A stretch of DNA of 64,000 bases from Scolanthus callimorphus. Lineage: Eukaryota > Cnidaria > Anthozoa > Actiniaria > Edwardsiidae. The notes beneath the pieces were generated by a model. The model was given only the letters and a program-made list of their open reading frames with translations. It did not search any database and was not told the DNA's origin. How positions within the stretch are numbered: position 1 is the first letter of the stretch; each line of letters opens with the position of its first letter. The translations under genes were made by a program, and so were the position numbers. Below are positions 1 through 13,100 of the stretch, one piece after another. The DNA lies in contig CM066923.1 of the NCBI GenBank assembly GCA_033964015.1, positions 124,001 to 188,000 on the forward strand, in the 5' to 3' direction.

Positions 1-3000
1 TGCTTAGTCGCTCGGTGTGATCATTGATAACACTCCTGTTGAAAGAGTATCCAGTGCTTAGTCGCTCGGTGTGATCATTGATAACACTCTCCTGTTGAAA
101 GAGTATCCAGTGCTTAGTCGCTCGGTGTGATCATTGATAACACTCCTGTCGAAAGAGTATCCAGTGCTTAGTTGCTCGGTGTGATCATTGATAACACTCC
201 TGTCAAAAGAGTATCCAGTGCTTAGTCGCTCGGTGTGATCATTGATAACACTCTCCTGTTGAAAGAGTATCCAGTGCTTAGTCGCTCGGTGTGATCATTG
301 ATAACACTCCTGTTGAAAGAGTATTCAGTGCTAAGTCGCTCGGTGTGATCATTGATAACACTCCTGTCAAAAGAGTATCCAGTGCTTAGTCGGTCGGTGT
401 GATCATTGATAACACTCCTGTTGAAAGAGTATCCAGTGCTTAGTCGCTCGGTGTGATCATTGATAACACTCCTGTTGAAAGAGTATCCAGTGCTTAGTCG
501 CTCGGTGTGATCATTGATAACACTCCTGTCAAAAGAGTATCCAGTGCTTAGTCGCTTGGTGTGATCATTGATAACACTCCTGTTGAAAGAGTATCCAGTG
601 CTTAGTCGCTTGGTGTGATCATTGATAACACTCCTGTCAAAAGAGTATCCAGTGCTTAGTCGCTCGGTGTGATCATTGATAACACTCCTGTTGAAAGAGT
701 ATCCAGTGCTTAGTCGCTTGGTGTGATCATTGATAACACTCCTGTCAAAAGAGTATCCAGTGCTTAGTCGCTCGGTGTGATCATTGATAACACTCTTGAC
801 AAAAGAGTATCCAGTGCTTAGTCGCTCGGTGTGATCATTGATAACACTCCTGTCGAAAGAGTATCCAGTGCTTAGTTGCTCGGTGTGATCATTGATAACA
901 CTCCTGTTGAAAGAGTATCCAGTGCTTAGTTGCTCGGTGTGATCATTGATAACACTCCTGTCAAAAGAGTATCCAGTGCTTAGTCGCTCGGTGTGATCAT
1001 TGATAACACTCCTGTTGAAAGAGTATCCAGTGCTTAGTCGCTCGGTGTGATCATTGATAACACTCCTGTCAAAGAGTATCTAGTGCTTAGTCGCTCGGTG
1101 TGATCATTGATAACACTCCTGTTGAAAGAGTATCCAGTGCTTAGTCGCTCGGTGTGATCATTGATAACACTCCTGTCGAAAGAGTATCCAGTGCTTAGTT
1201 GCTCGGTGTGATCATTGATAACACTCCTGTCAAAAGAGTATCCAGTGCTTAGTCGCTCGGTGTGATCATTGATAACACTCTCCTGTTGAAAGAGTATCCA
1301 GTGCTTAGTCGCTCGGTGTGATCATTGATAACACTCCTGTTGAAAGAGTATTCAGTGCTTAGTCGCTCGGTGTGATCATTGATAACACTCCTGTCAAAAG
1401 AGTATCCAGTGCTTAGTCGGTCGGTGTGATCATTGATAACACTCCTGTTGAAAGAGTATCCAGTGCTTAGTCGCTCGGTGTGATCATTGATAACACTCCT
1501 GTTGAAAGAGTATCCAGTGCTTAGTCGCTCGGTGTGATCATTGATAACACTCCTGTCAAAAGAGTATCCAGTGCTTAGTCGCTTGGTGTGATCATTGATA
1601 ACACTCCTGTTGAAAGAGTATTCAGTGCTTAGTCGCTCGGTGTGATCATTGATAACACTCCTGTCAAAAGAGTATCCAGTGCTTAGTCGGTCGGTGTGAT
1701 CATTGATAACACTCTCCTGTTGAAAGAGTATCCAGTGCTTAGTCGCTCGGTGTGATCATTGATAACACTCCTGTTGAAAGAGTATCCAGTGCTTAGTCGC
1801 TCGGTGTGATCATTGATAACACTCCTGTCAAAAGAGTATCCAGTGCTTAGTCGCTTGGTGTGATCATTGATAACACTCCTGTTGAAAGAGTATTCAGTGC
1901 TTAGTCGCTCGGTGTGATCATTGATAACACTCCTGTCAAAAGAGTATCCAGTGCTTAGTCGCTCGGTGTGATCATTGATAACACTCCTGTTGAAAGAGTA
2001 TCCAGTGCTTAGTCGCTTGGTGTGATCATTGATAACACTCCTGTCGAAAGAGTATCCAGTGCTTAGTCGCTCGGTGTGATCATTGATAACACTCCTGTTG
2101 AAAGAGTATCCAGTGCTTAGTCGCTCGGTGTGATCATTGATAACACTCCTGTTGAAAGAGTATCCAGTGCTTAGTCGCTCGGTGTGATCATTGATAACAC
2201 TCCTGTTGAAAGAGTATCCAGTGCTTAGTCGCTCGGTGTGATCATTGATAACACTCCTGTTGAAAGAGTATCCAGTGCTTAGTTGCTCGGTGTGATCATT
2301 CATAACACTCCTGTTGAAAGAGTATCCAGTGCTTAGTCGCTCGGTGTGATCATTGATAACACTCCTGTTGAAAGAGTATCCAGTGCTTAGTTGCTCGGTG
2401 TGATCATTGATAACACTCCTGTTGAAAGAGTATCCAGTGCTTAGTCGCTCGGTGTGATCATTGATAACACTCCTGTCGAAAGAGTATCCAGTGCTTAGTC
2501 GCTCGGTGTGATCATTGATAACACTCCTGTCAAAAGAGTATCCAGTGCTTAGTCGCTCGGTGTGATCATTGATAACACTCCTGTCGAAAGAGTATCCAGT
2601 GCTTAGTTGCTCGGTGTGATCATTGATAACACTCCTGTTGAAAGAGTATCCAGTGCTTAGTCGCTCGGTGTGATCATTGATAACACTCCTGTTGAAAGAG
2701 TATCCAGTGCTTAGTCGCTCGGTGTGATCATTGATAACACTCCTGTCAAAAGAGTATCCAGTGCTTAGTCGCTTGGTGTGATCATTGATAACACTCCTGT
2801 TGAAAGAGTATTCAGTGCTTAGTCGCTCGGTGTGATCATTGATAACACTCCTGTTGAAAGAGTATCCAGTGCTTAGTCGCTCGGTGTGATCATTGATAAC
2901 ACTCCTGTTGAAAGAGTATCCAGTGCTTAGTCGCTCGGTGTGATCATTGATAACACTCTCCTGTTGAAAGAGTATCCAGTGCTTAGTCGCTCGGTGTGAT

Positions 3001-5146
3001 CATTGATAACACTCCTGTCGAAAGAGTATCCAGTGCTTAGTTGCTCGGTGTGATCATTGATAACACTCCTGTCAAAAGAGTATCCAGTGCTTAGTCGCTC
3101 GGTGTGATCATTGATAACACTCTCCTGTTGAAAGAGTATCCAGTGCTTAGTCGCTCGGTGTGATCATTGATAACACTCCTGTTGAAAGAGTATTCAGTGC
3201 TAAGTCGCTCGGTGTGATCATTGATAACACTCCTGTCAAAAGAGTATCCAGTGCTTAGTCGGTCGGTGTGATCATTGATAACACTCCTGTTGAAAGAGTA
3301 TCCAGTGCTTAGTCGCTCGGTGTGATCATTGATAACACTCCTGTTGAAAGAGTATCCAGTGCTTAGTCGCTCGGTGTGATCATTGATAACACTCCTGTCA
3401 AAAGAGTATCCAGTGCTTAGTCGCTTGGTGTGATCATTGATAACACTCCTGTTGAAAGAGTATCCAGTGCTTAGTCGCTTGGTGTGATCATTGATAACAC
3501 TCCTGTTGAAAGAGTATCCAGTGCTTAGTCGCTCGGTGTGATCATTGATAACACTCCTGTCAAAAGAGTATCCAGTGCTTAGTCGCTCGGTGTGATCATT
3601 GATAACACTCCTGTTGAAAGAGTATCCAGTGCTTAGTCGCTCGGTGTGATCATTGATAACACTCCTGTCAAAAGAGTATCCAGTGCTTAGTCGCTCGGTG
3701 TGATCATTGATAACACTCCTGTCAAAAGAGTATCCAGTGCTTAGTCGCTCGGTGTGATCATTGATAACACTCTTGACAAAAGAGTATCCAGTGCTTAGTC
3801 GCTCGGTGTGATCATTGATAACACTCCTGTCGAAAGAGTATCCAGTGCTTAGTTGCTCGGTGTGATCATTGATAACACTCCTGTCAAAAGAGTATCCAGT
3901 GCTTAGTCGCTCGGTGTGATCATTGATAACACTCCTGTCAAAAGAGTATCCAGTGCTTAGTCGCTCGGTGTGATCATTGATAACACTCCTGTTGAAAGAG
4001 TATCCAGTGCTTAGTCGCTTGGTGTGATCATTGATAACACTCCTGTCGAAAGAGTATCCAGTGCTTAGTCGCTTGGTGTGATCATTGATAACACTCCTGT
4101 TGAAAGAGTATCCAGTGCTTAGTCGCTTGGTGTGATCATTGATAACACTCCTGTCAAAAGAGTATCCAGTGCTTAGTCGCTCGGTGTGATCATTGATAAC
4201 ACTCCTGTCAAAAGAGTATCCAGTGCTTAGTCGCTCGGTGTGATCATTGATAACACTCCTGTTGAAAGAGTATCCAGTGCTTAGTCGCTTGGTGTGATCA
4301 TTGATAACACTCCTGTCAAAAGAGTATCCAGTGCTTAGTCGCTCGGTGTGATCATTGATAACACTCTTGACAAAAGAGTATCCAGTGCTTAGTCGCTCGG
4401 TGTGATCATTGATAACACTCCTGTCGAAAGAGTATCCAGTGCTTAGTTGCTCGGTGTGATCATTGATAACACTCCTGTTGAAAGAGTATCCAGTGCTTAG
4501 TTGCTCGGTGTGATCATTGATAACACTCCTGTCAAAAGAGTATCCAGTGCTTAGTCGCTCGGTGTGATCATTGATAACACTCCTGTTGAAAGAGTATCCA
4601 GTGCTTAGTCGCTCGGTGTGATCATTGATAACACTCCTGTCAAAAGAGTATCTAGTGCTTAGTCGCTCGGTGTGATCATTGATAACACTCCTGTCAAAAG
4701 AGTATCCAGTGCTTAGTCGCTCGGTGTGATCATTGATAACACTCCTGTTGAAAGAGTATCCAGTGCTTAGTCGCTCGGTGTGATCATTGATAACACTTCT
4801 TCCGAAAGAGTATCCAGTGCTTAGTCGCTCGGTGTGATCATTCATAACACTCCTGTCGAAAGAGTATCCAGTGCTTAGTCGCTCGGTGTGATCATTGATA
4901 ACACTCTTGTCAAAAGAGTATCTAGTGCTTAGTCGCTCGGTGTGATCATTGATAACACTCCTGTCGAAACAGTATCCAGTGCTTAGTCGCTCGGTGTGAT
5001 CATTGATAACACTCCTGTCGAAAGAGTATCCAGTGCTTAGTCGCTCTGTGTGATCATTGATAACACTCCTGTTGAAAGAGTATCCAGTGCTTAGTCGCTC
5101 GGTGTGATCATTGATAACACTCCTGTCGAAAGAGTATCCAGTGCGT
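1..5146. repeat. 54-bp satellite array, about 95 copies
   Basis: Head-to-tail copies of a 54-bp unit with few point variants (for example cgctcg/cgcttg/ttgctc, ctgttgaaag/ctgtcaaaag) and occasional 2-bp insertions (ctctcctgt). Because 54 is a multiple of three, the minus strand stays open for long runs, giving an 18-residue peptide repeat (NDHTERLSTGYSFNRSVI) up to 584 residues long. The 2-bp insertions break that frame repeatedly, so I read it as a satellite and not a gene. About half of the unit (gataacactcctgttgaaag) matches, inverted, the reverse transcriptase remnant that bounds the array on the right. The left end lies outside the window. Confidence 0.97.
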
Positions 5147-5237
5147 GATCATTGATAACATCAGGCTCATCTCAAAAAGGATGTGATCGGGTATTAGTGC
5201 AATTCAAAGTATCAGACCTTTTGCTCTCCATGAGACG

Positions 5238-5560
5238 CTAATCACAACGTACTCTTTCAACAGGAGTGTTATCATTGGTAAAACTAGGCGTGCCGCTTAA
5301 ATTTAAAAGTCTTCCTCTGGAACCCCCATACAGAAACTCTGCCTTGGTCATGTTTAGGGTTAATTCATTAGTCGCAAGCCAACTATTGATACTCCCCATT
5401 AACACAAGTATGGATGACACTCATGTATCATTGCTACCAAACGTTATGTGTCGTTGTTTGGCAAGTAGTTTATGTATAGTAAGAATAAAAGCGGACCTAG
5501 GATTGCTTTCTGAGGGATGCCACTCCTTGAACTATTTGAAAGTATTACATCACAGTAGTT
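5238..5560 (-). mobile_element. Decayed non-LTR retrotransposon reverse transcriptase fragment
   Basis: Read on the minus strand from about 5560 downward, the sequence encodes SGIPQKAILGPLLFLLYIN, the conserved RT block of Jockey/CR1/L2-like LINEs (usually GxPQGSxLGPLLFLxYIND). It is followed, after stops where the catalytic FADD box should be, by INSWLATNELTLNMTKAEF and a GSRGRLLNLSGTP stretch typical of the region after the catalytic box. The frame is broken, the catalytic Asp pair is not recognisable, and only about 100 codons remain, so it is dead. It abuts the 54-bp satellite, which shares the codons for DNTPVERV with it. Confidence 0.8.
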
Positions 5561-7133
5561 CTCCTTGTAGTATCTTAGCTTGTAAACTTGTAGCATCTGT
5601 AAAATATGTTTGTCGTGTTTGGTTTGATGTAAATATTTATAAATTAGAAATAAAATAATTTAAAAAGCTCTCCTTGTAGTAAAAGGAATCGAAGCAATTC
5701 TTGTCAGCATCATCATCATTGAATCTGTGAGGACATTCTTACAACTGAGTCGAGACGTTGTGAAATAAGTGGATAAGTTAATCAGTAGATACAAAGAATC
5801 TTAAACACTTAAAATGAATATCATGAGCCAACAGTGAGTGAGTAATAGAATCTGTCCAAATAGGTACATCATGTACTTTGAATGTCATATGGTTAGTACT
5901 TTACAATATTTGCATCTGATTAGCCTTCCGCCTGCCATTGAAAATCCCAATACAAATCGGCTGCTCATGTTGTGAATAGTACTGCCAAGAGATTATAATC
6001 AGGAGAAGAAGGAATCGATACCCAGGCACAGAGATAAGAGACAAACCACATGGACCATTTGGTCACCTATGCTTCCCCTATTCATACCTGTAGAATCTTA
6101 TTAATCTGCAACAATACCTTGTGCGGATTGGGTCACTTGGTCCTTGCCTGCTAACTTGATCAAGAATTTCCTAGTAGCAAAGAGTTAGCAGTTAGCATGT
6201 AAACTTAACTATAGATGAAAAGACCAACAACTTGCGAATGCCCAAAACATTCTGCTCACATCTTTGATTCAAGGAAGGCCTCATTTGCTTTTTGTACTTG
6301 GGACATCAACTTGGAGATAAGGATAGGTTGTAATTTATATGCAAACCTTTGGAAAGGCTATAATTAATAATATGCACTCTATAGGGCAGCTTAATCACAC
6401 TCTGAGCAGCTGCAGATGGAGGCCAGGTTACTCAGTGGGAATCTGCAAACGTTTTGAACTCAGATTCCCAACCAGATGTTTTATATGTCAAGGGGCTAGG
6501 GCACAAAAGGGGCTAGGGCACCTCTTTTGTTAGCAGGTCACACGATTGTATGTATTTGAGGGAGTGGGTTCACACACTTTTTGCAAAAACCAAAGGCTCA
6601 TCACAAACAGAAAATGAGGTTTTTGAGGTGATGCAAGATGGAGAGGATAGAGAAAACTCCATCCCATGTCACCTCTGTGGACTTGAATAGCTGCAGTATC
6701 ATCTGCTATTGGTGCTTTGAAAGGGGTAAACTAAAACTGCCTGTCCGAAAGAGTTCAAAAACTACAAAACCAAAGCTGTGTATACATGGATGAGAAGTCA
6801 ATAATAGTATGATTTCACCATTGTTTTATCTCTGCCCTGCCACAAACACCCCCAAAAGACTCATTAGCTCATAGTTTCTGAACAGCTATGGCACCCCCTC
6901 TGTCCCCTGTAACAAGTCCAGTGATACCAAGTCTCCTGCATTTTATGGGAGACTCCTGCATTTCAGTCTCATCTCCCCCACCCCCACCTTGGGTCCAAAT
7001 CTCCTGCTTTTCATAGAAATACTCTAATTCTTATTAAGTGATTTTGAAGTGAAAGCCATTTTCTAGCTCCAAAACATCTCATCTCTCACATTTTAAAAGT
7101 CCCTTAGAGTTCTTTTCAATGATTTTGACTCAC
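5561..7133. other. Non-coding, NFRKB intron or beyond
   Basis: No exon-like frame was recognised on either strand. The stretch is AT-rich, with scattered short direct repeats (for example a repeated ggggctagggcac near 6496-6520). Since NFRKB continues to the left of 7134, this is probably the start of its next intron. Confidence 0.5.
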
Positions 7134-7190
7134 CTGTCGGGATATCATGACTTCTTGAAGAAGCTTCCTATAATACTGTTGCTGCTGGAG
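7134..7190 (-). CDS. NFRKB: NFRKB exon 6
   Basis: 57 nt, phase 0 at both ends, encoding LQQQQYYRKLLQEVMISRQ; acceptor gtttccctatcag, donor gtgagt. Last NFRKB exon seen in the window. Confidence 0.85.
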
Positions 7191-10100
7191 CTGATAGGGA
7201 AACAAAAAAATAAGTTTAAACAGATTAGCCACAGGTTTATTGAGTTCCATGATTATTTTTGAACAAATGTGGATACTTGAAAATATAGTGTGAATTATAT
7301 TTGGAAAGTTAAATCCAAAGGTTTTGTATTTTCTGTAATTCACAGGGCAAGTGTTACGATAAATTTTTCTACATTATACAAATGATAAAGAATGTGAACA
7401 TCTTGAAGCAGGGCTTAAGAAAGTCCTCCACAAAATCTGGACATACTGTAAACACTTGCAGGAAGGAAGTGGTAAAATAGCCTAAACATGATATGTCCAG
7501 TCCATCCATCTACATATGTCTAGTCCATCCATCTAGATATGTATAGCCCATCCATCTAGATATGTCTAGCCCATCCATCTAGATATGTCTAGTCCATTCA
7601 TCTAGATATCTAGTCCATCCATCTAGATATGTCTAGTCCATTCATCTAGATATGTCTAGTCCATTTATCTAGATATGTCTAGTCCATCCATCTAGATATG
7701 TCTAGTCCATTTATCTAGACAGGTCTAGTCCATCCATCTAGATATGTCTAGTCCATCCATGTAGATATGTCTAGCCCATCCATCTAGATATGTCTAGTCC
7801 ATCCATCTAGATATGTGTAGTCCATCCATCTAGATATGTCTAGTCCATTCATCTACATATGTCTAGTCCATTTATCTAGATATGTCTAGTCCATTTATCT
7901 AGATATGTCTAGTCCATTTATCTAGATATGTCTAGTCCATCCATCTAGATGATATGTCTAGTCCATCCATCTAGATATGTCTAGTCCATTTATCTAGATA
8001 TGTCTAGTCCATTTATCTAGATATGTCTAGTCCATCCATCTAGATAATGTCTAGTCCATCCATGTAGATATGTCTAGTCCATTCATCTAGATATGTCTAG
8101 TCCATCCATCTAGATATGTCTAGTCCATTTATCTAGATATGTCTAGTCCATCCATCTAGATATGTCTAGTCCATTTATCTAGATATGTCTAGTCCATTTA
8201 TCTAGATATGTCTAGTCCATCCATCTAGATATGTGTAGTCCATCCATCTAGATATGTCTAGTCCATTCATCTACATATGTCTAGTCCATTTATCTAGATG
8301 TCTAGTCCATTTATCTAGATATGTCTAGTCCATTTATCTAGATATGTCTAGTCCATCCATCTAGATGATATGTCTAGTCCATCCATCTAGATATGTCTAG
8401 TCCATTTATCTAGATATGTCTAGTCCATTTATCTAGATATGTCTAGTCCATCCATCTAGATATGTCTAGTCCATTCATCTAGATATATCTAGTCCATTCA
8501 TCTAGATATGTCCAGTCCATCCATCTACATATGTCTAGTCCATCCATCTAGATATGTCTAGCCCATCCATCTAGATATGTCTAGCCCATCCATCTAGATA
8601 TGTCTAGTCCATTCATCTAGATATATCTAGTCCATCCATCTAGATATGTCTAGTCCATTCATCTAGATATGTCTAGTCCATTATCTAGATATGTCTAGTC
8701 CATCCATCTAGATATGTCTAGTCCATTTATCTAGATATGTCTAGTCCATTTATCTAGATATGTCTAGTCCATCCATCTAGATATGTGTAGTCCATCCATC
8801 TAGATATGTCTAGTCCATTCATCTACATATGTCTAGTCCATTTATCTAGATGTCTAGTCCATTTATCTAGATATGTCTAGTCCATTTATCTAGATATGTC
8901 TAGTCCATCCATCTAGATGATATGTCTAGTCCATCCATCTAGATATGTCTAGTCCATTTATCTAGATATGTCTAGTCCATTTATCTAGATATGTCTAGTC
9001 CATCCATCTAGATAATGTCTAGTCCATCCATGTAGATATGTCTAGTCCATTCATCTAGATATGTCTAGTCCATCCATCTAGATTTATGTCTGGTCCATTT
9101 ATCTAGATATGTCTAGTCCATCCATCTAGATATGTCTAGTCCATTCATCTAGATATGTCTAGTCCATCCATCTAGATATGTCTAGTCCATCCATCTAGAT
9201 ATGTCTAGTCCATTCATCTAGATATGTCTAGTCCATTTATCTAGATATGTCTAGTCCATCCATCTAGATATGTCTAGTCCATCCATCTAGATATGTCTAG
9301 TCCATCCATCTAGATATGTCTAGTCCATCCATCTAGATATGTCTAGTCCATTCATCTAGATATGTCTAGTCCATTTATCTAGATATGTCTAGTCCATCCA
9401 TCTAGATATGTCTAGTCCATCCATCTAGATATGTCTAGTCCATTCATCTAGATATGTCTAGTCCATTTATCTAGATATGTCTAGTCCATCCATCTAGATA
9501 TGTCTAGTCCATCCATCTAGATATGTCTAGTCCATCCATCTAGATATGTCTAGTCCATTCATCTAGATATGTCTAGTCCATTTATCTAGATAGGTCTAGT
9601 CCATCCATCTAGATAATTATGTCTAGCCCATCCATCTAGATATGTCTAGTCCATCCATCTAGATATGTCTAGTCCATCCATCTAGATATGTCTAGTCCAT
9701 CCATCTAGATATGTGTAGTCCATCCATCTAGATATGTCTAGTCCATTCATCTACATATGTCTAGTCCATTTATCTAGATATGTCTAGTCCATTTATCTAG
9801 ATATGTCTAGTCCATCCATCTAGATATGTCTAGTCCATCCATCTAGATATGTCTAGTCCATTCATCTAGATATGTCTAGTCCATTTATCTAGATATGTCT
9901 AGTCCATCCATCTAGATATGTCTAGTCCATCCATCTAGATATGTCTAGTCCATTCATCTAGATATGTCTAGTCCAATCATCTAGATATGTCTAGTCCATC
10001 CATCTAGATATGTCTAGTCCATCCATCTAGATAATTATGTCTAGCCCATCCATCTAGATATGTCTAGTCCATCCATCTAGATATGTCTAGTCCATCCATC

Positions 10101-13100
10101 TAGATATGTCTAGCCCATCCATCTAGATATGTCTAGTCCATCCATCTAGATATGTCTAGTCCATTCATCTAGATATGTCTAGTCCATTTATCTAGATATG
10201 TCTAGTCCATTTATCTAGATATGTCTAGTCCATTTATCTAGATATGTCTAGTTCATCCATCTAGATGTCTAGTCCATCCATCTAGATATGTCTAGTCCAT
10301 TTATCTAGATATGTCTAGTCCATTTATCTAGATATGTCTAGTCCATCTATCTAGATAATGTCTAGTCCATCCATCTAGATATGTCTAGTCCATTCATCTA
10401 GATATGTCTAGTCCATTCATCTAGATATGTCTAGTCCATTTATCTATTGTAGATATGTCTAGTAAATTCATCTAGATATGTCTAGTCCATTCATCTAGAT
10501 ATGTCTAGTCCATTCATCTAGATATGTCTAGTCCATCCATCTAGATATATGTCTAGTCCATTTATCTAGATATGTCTAGTCCATTTATCTAGATATGTCT
10601 AGTCCATCCATCTAGATATGTCTAGTCCATTCATCTAGATATGTCTAGTCCATTTATCTAGATATGTCTAGTCCATTCATCTAGATATGTCTAGTCCATC
10701 CATCTAGATATGTCTAGTCCATTTATCCAGATATATCTAGTCCATCCAGGCTTTCCCCCGTGTGGGCATACCAGTGTGTGGAAATGTTTGTACTGGATGA
10801 CTAATATTGTAAATTGTAATGTGCATGATATGTACCTTGTATTCTTTATACTTGGGCTTTTGGCACAGCTTTTTGTACTTGACAACATCTGGGTAAAAGT
10901 ATCCATCTATAAGAGATAGTTCTACCAGGATTAGAAACTTTATACCTTTCATCTTATAAAGTCATGAACTGCCTTCATTAGTTTATCATATAGTACAACA
11001 AACAAAAGGTTACAATTAATAAGCTCAAGCTTGCATTCATGGTTAGTCAGCTTTTCCCTTTCACAATGGGCCACAATTAATGAGCTCCAGCTTGCATTCA
11101 CGGGCTGTATAGTATTTTGCTTAATCTTGTGCTTATTTTGTTTATTGGAAATATAATGGGTAGTCGCAAAACAATTTGCACCCCATCCTGTTGAGGACCC
11201 CAGTCACAGCTACCCACCAAGGACTTTTTTTAATTTGAACCACCCACCCTGGAATTCCAGTGATTTTTTCATCATGACCACCCAGGAAATTGCGCTTAAA
11301 CCCACCCTGGAACTTCATATTTTAAGGGTGCCCACCCTGGAATTCCGAGTTCCAATTTGACCACCCACCCTGGAATTCCAGGGAGGTTCCATTGGAGGTC
11401 CTCAACAGGATCAAACTGGGAATGAATGACATCATTTCTTCTTTTACTGTTAGGATCGCACATTGCTTTTTATGTAACTATGTACCTTTTAGTTTACTAT
11501 GAAAATCTATAACAGGATTGCCAAATCTAAAGTTCTCTCCTCCAAACAGGGCACTAAAAGAAATGAAAGTACATGTCAAATCAATTATGTGCGACATGTT
11601 CATGTAGCTCTGTTTTTCTTTTCAGGTACCCTGGGAGCAGTGGTTTCCTCCTCTCTTAGGCCAATGGGGAGTTTTACTGCCTATGAATTAATTTATCCAT
11701 CCAAGTTTGAGGACAGCGCTAAATGGCTCACAGTGGTTACTCTCCCTCGCTCGCCATCGGCCCAAGAGAGGGAAAAAACACTGCTCACAGGGTATTCTTC
11801 TGGAGACATCCAGTCCAAGGAACCAAGCAACCTAAACCATGCAAAAAGAGGCTGGCCACATCACAGACCCAGATGACATCAAGTGCTGTAACTGTTTAAA
11901 TTTCTGATGAAACTTTAACTTACAAGGTTGGACCTATTTTGGCCTACAAGTCATGAGAAAGTTGTAAAATTGCTAACATAAGACAGAAAAAACCTTTGCC
12001 ACTGATTGTTACAACAATTGCTTCTTCCAACTGTGGTCCGGGTTCGACTCCCAGCTGGGTCAGAGGAAATCTTCAGTCGGTTTGGGATGTGGTGAAAACT
12101 AGTTGATATTGTGAGTTGATTTTCTGTCCTCATGTGTTTCATGTCTTTCAGATGAAACAAATACAAGGTCCAGTCTAAGATTCAATACCCTACCCAGTTT
12201 CAGGGGGACATCAAAGAACCAACAAGAACATAATAAACTCTCTGAAATTGACCACCTACACCATAACCTAACCCTCTGTGGTTATGGCTGCTTGGCTACC
12301 GGTGGTGCCATAGAGACCCAGCGTAATTCACCCTAACCTAACCCTTGGTGTCTTTGGTTATGGCTGCTTGGCTACCGGTGGTGCCATAGAGACCCAGCGT
12401 AATTCAGCCTAACCTAACCCTTGGTGTCTTTGGTTATGGCTGCTTGGCTACCGGTGGTGCCATAGAGACCCAGCGTAATTCAGCCTAACCTAACCCTTGG
12501 TGGCTGTGGTTATGGCTGCTTGGCTACCGGTGGTGCCATAGAGACCCAGCGTAATTCAGCCTAACCTAACCCTTGGTGGCTGTGGTTATAGCTGCTTGGC
12601 TACCGGTGGTTCCATAGAGACCCAGCGTAATTCAGCCTAACCTAACCCTTGGTGGCTGTGGTTATGGCTGCTTAGCTACCGGTGGTGCCATAGAGACCCA
12701 GCGTAATTCACCCTAACCTAACCCTTGGTGTCTTTGGTTATAGCTGCTTGGCTACCGGTGGTGCCATAGAGACCCAGCGTAATTCAGCCTAACCTAACCC
12801 TTGGTGTCTTTGGTTATGGCTGCTTGGCTACCGGTGGTGCCATAGAGACCCAGCGTAATTCACCCTAACCTAACCCTTGGTGTCTTTGGTTATGGCTGCT
12901 TGGCTACCGGTGGTGCCATAGAGACCCAGCATAATTCACCCTAACCTAACCCTTGGTGGCTGTGGTTATAGCTGCTTGGCTACCGGTGGTGCCATAGAGA
13001 CCCAGCGTAATTCACCCTAACCTAACCCTTGGTGGCTGTGGTTATGGCTGCTTGGCTACCGGTGGTGCCATAGAGACCCAGCGTAATTCAGCTTCTGACC

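Noticed and set aside
3091..4845. 584-residue open frame on the minus strand
   Set aside because: Pure satellite read-through; frame is lost at each 2-bp insertion and there is no start context, splice signal or family.
10691..10952. Three overlapping frames around NFRKB exon 5
   Set aside because: Only 71 nt on the minus strand are coding; the rest is intron and satellite edge.
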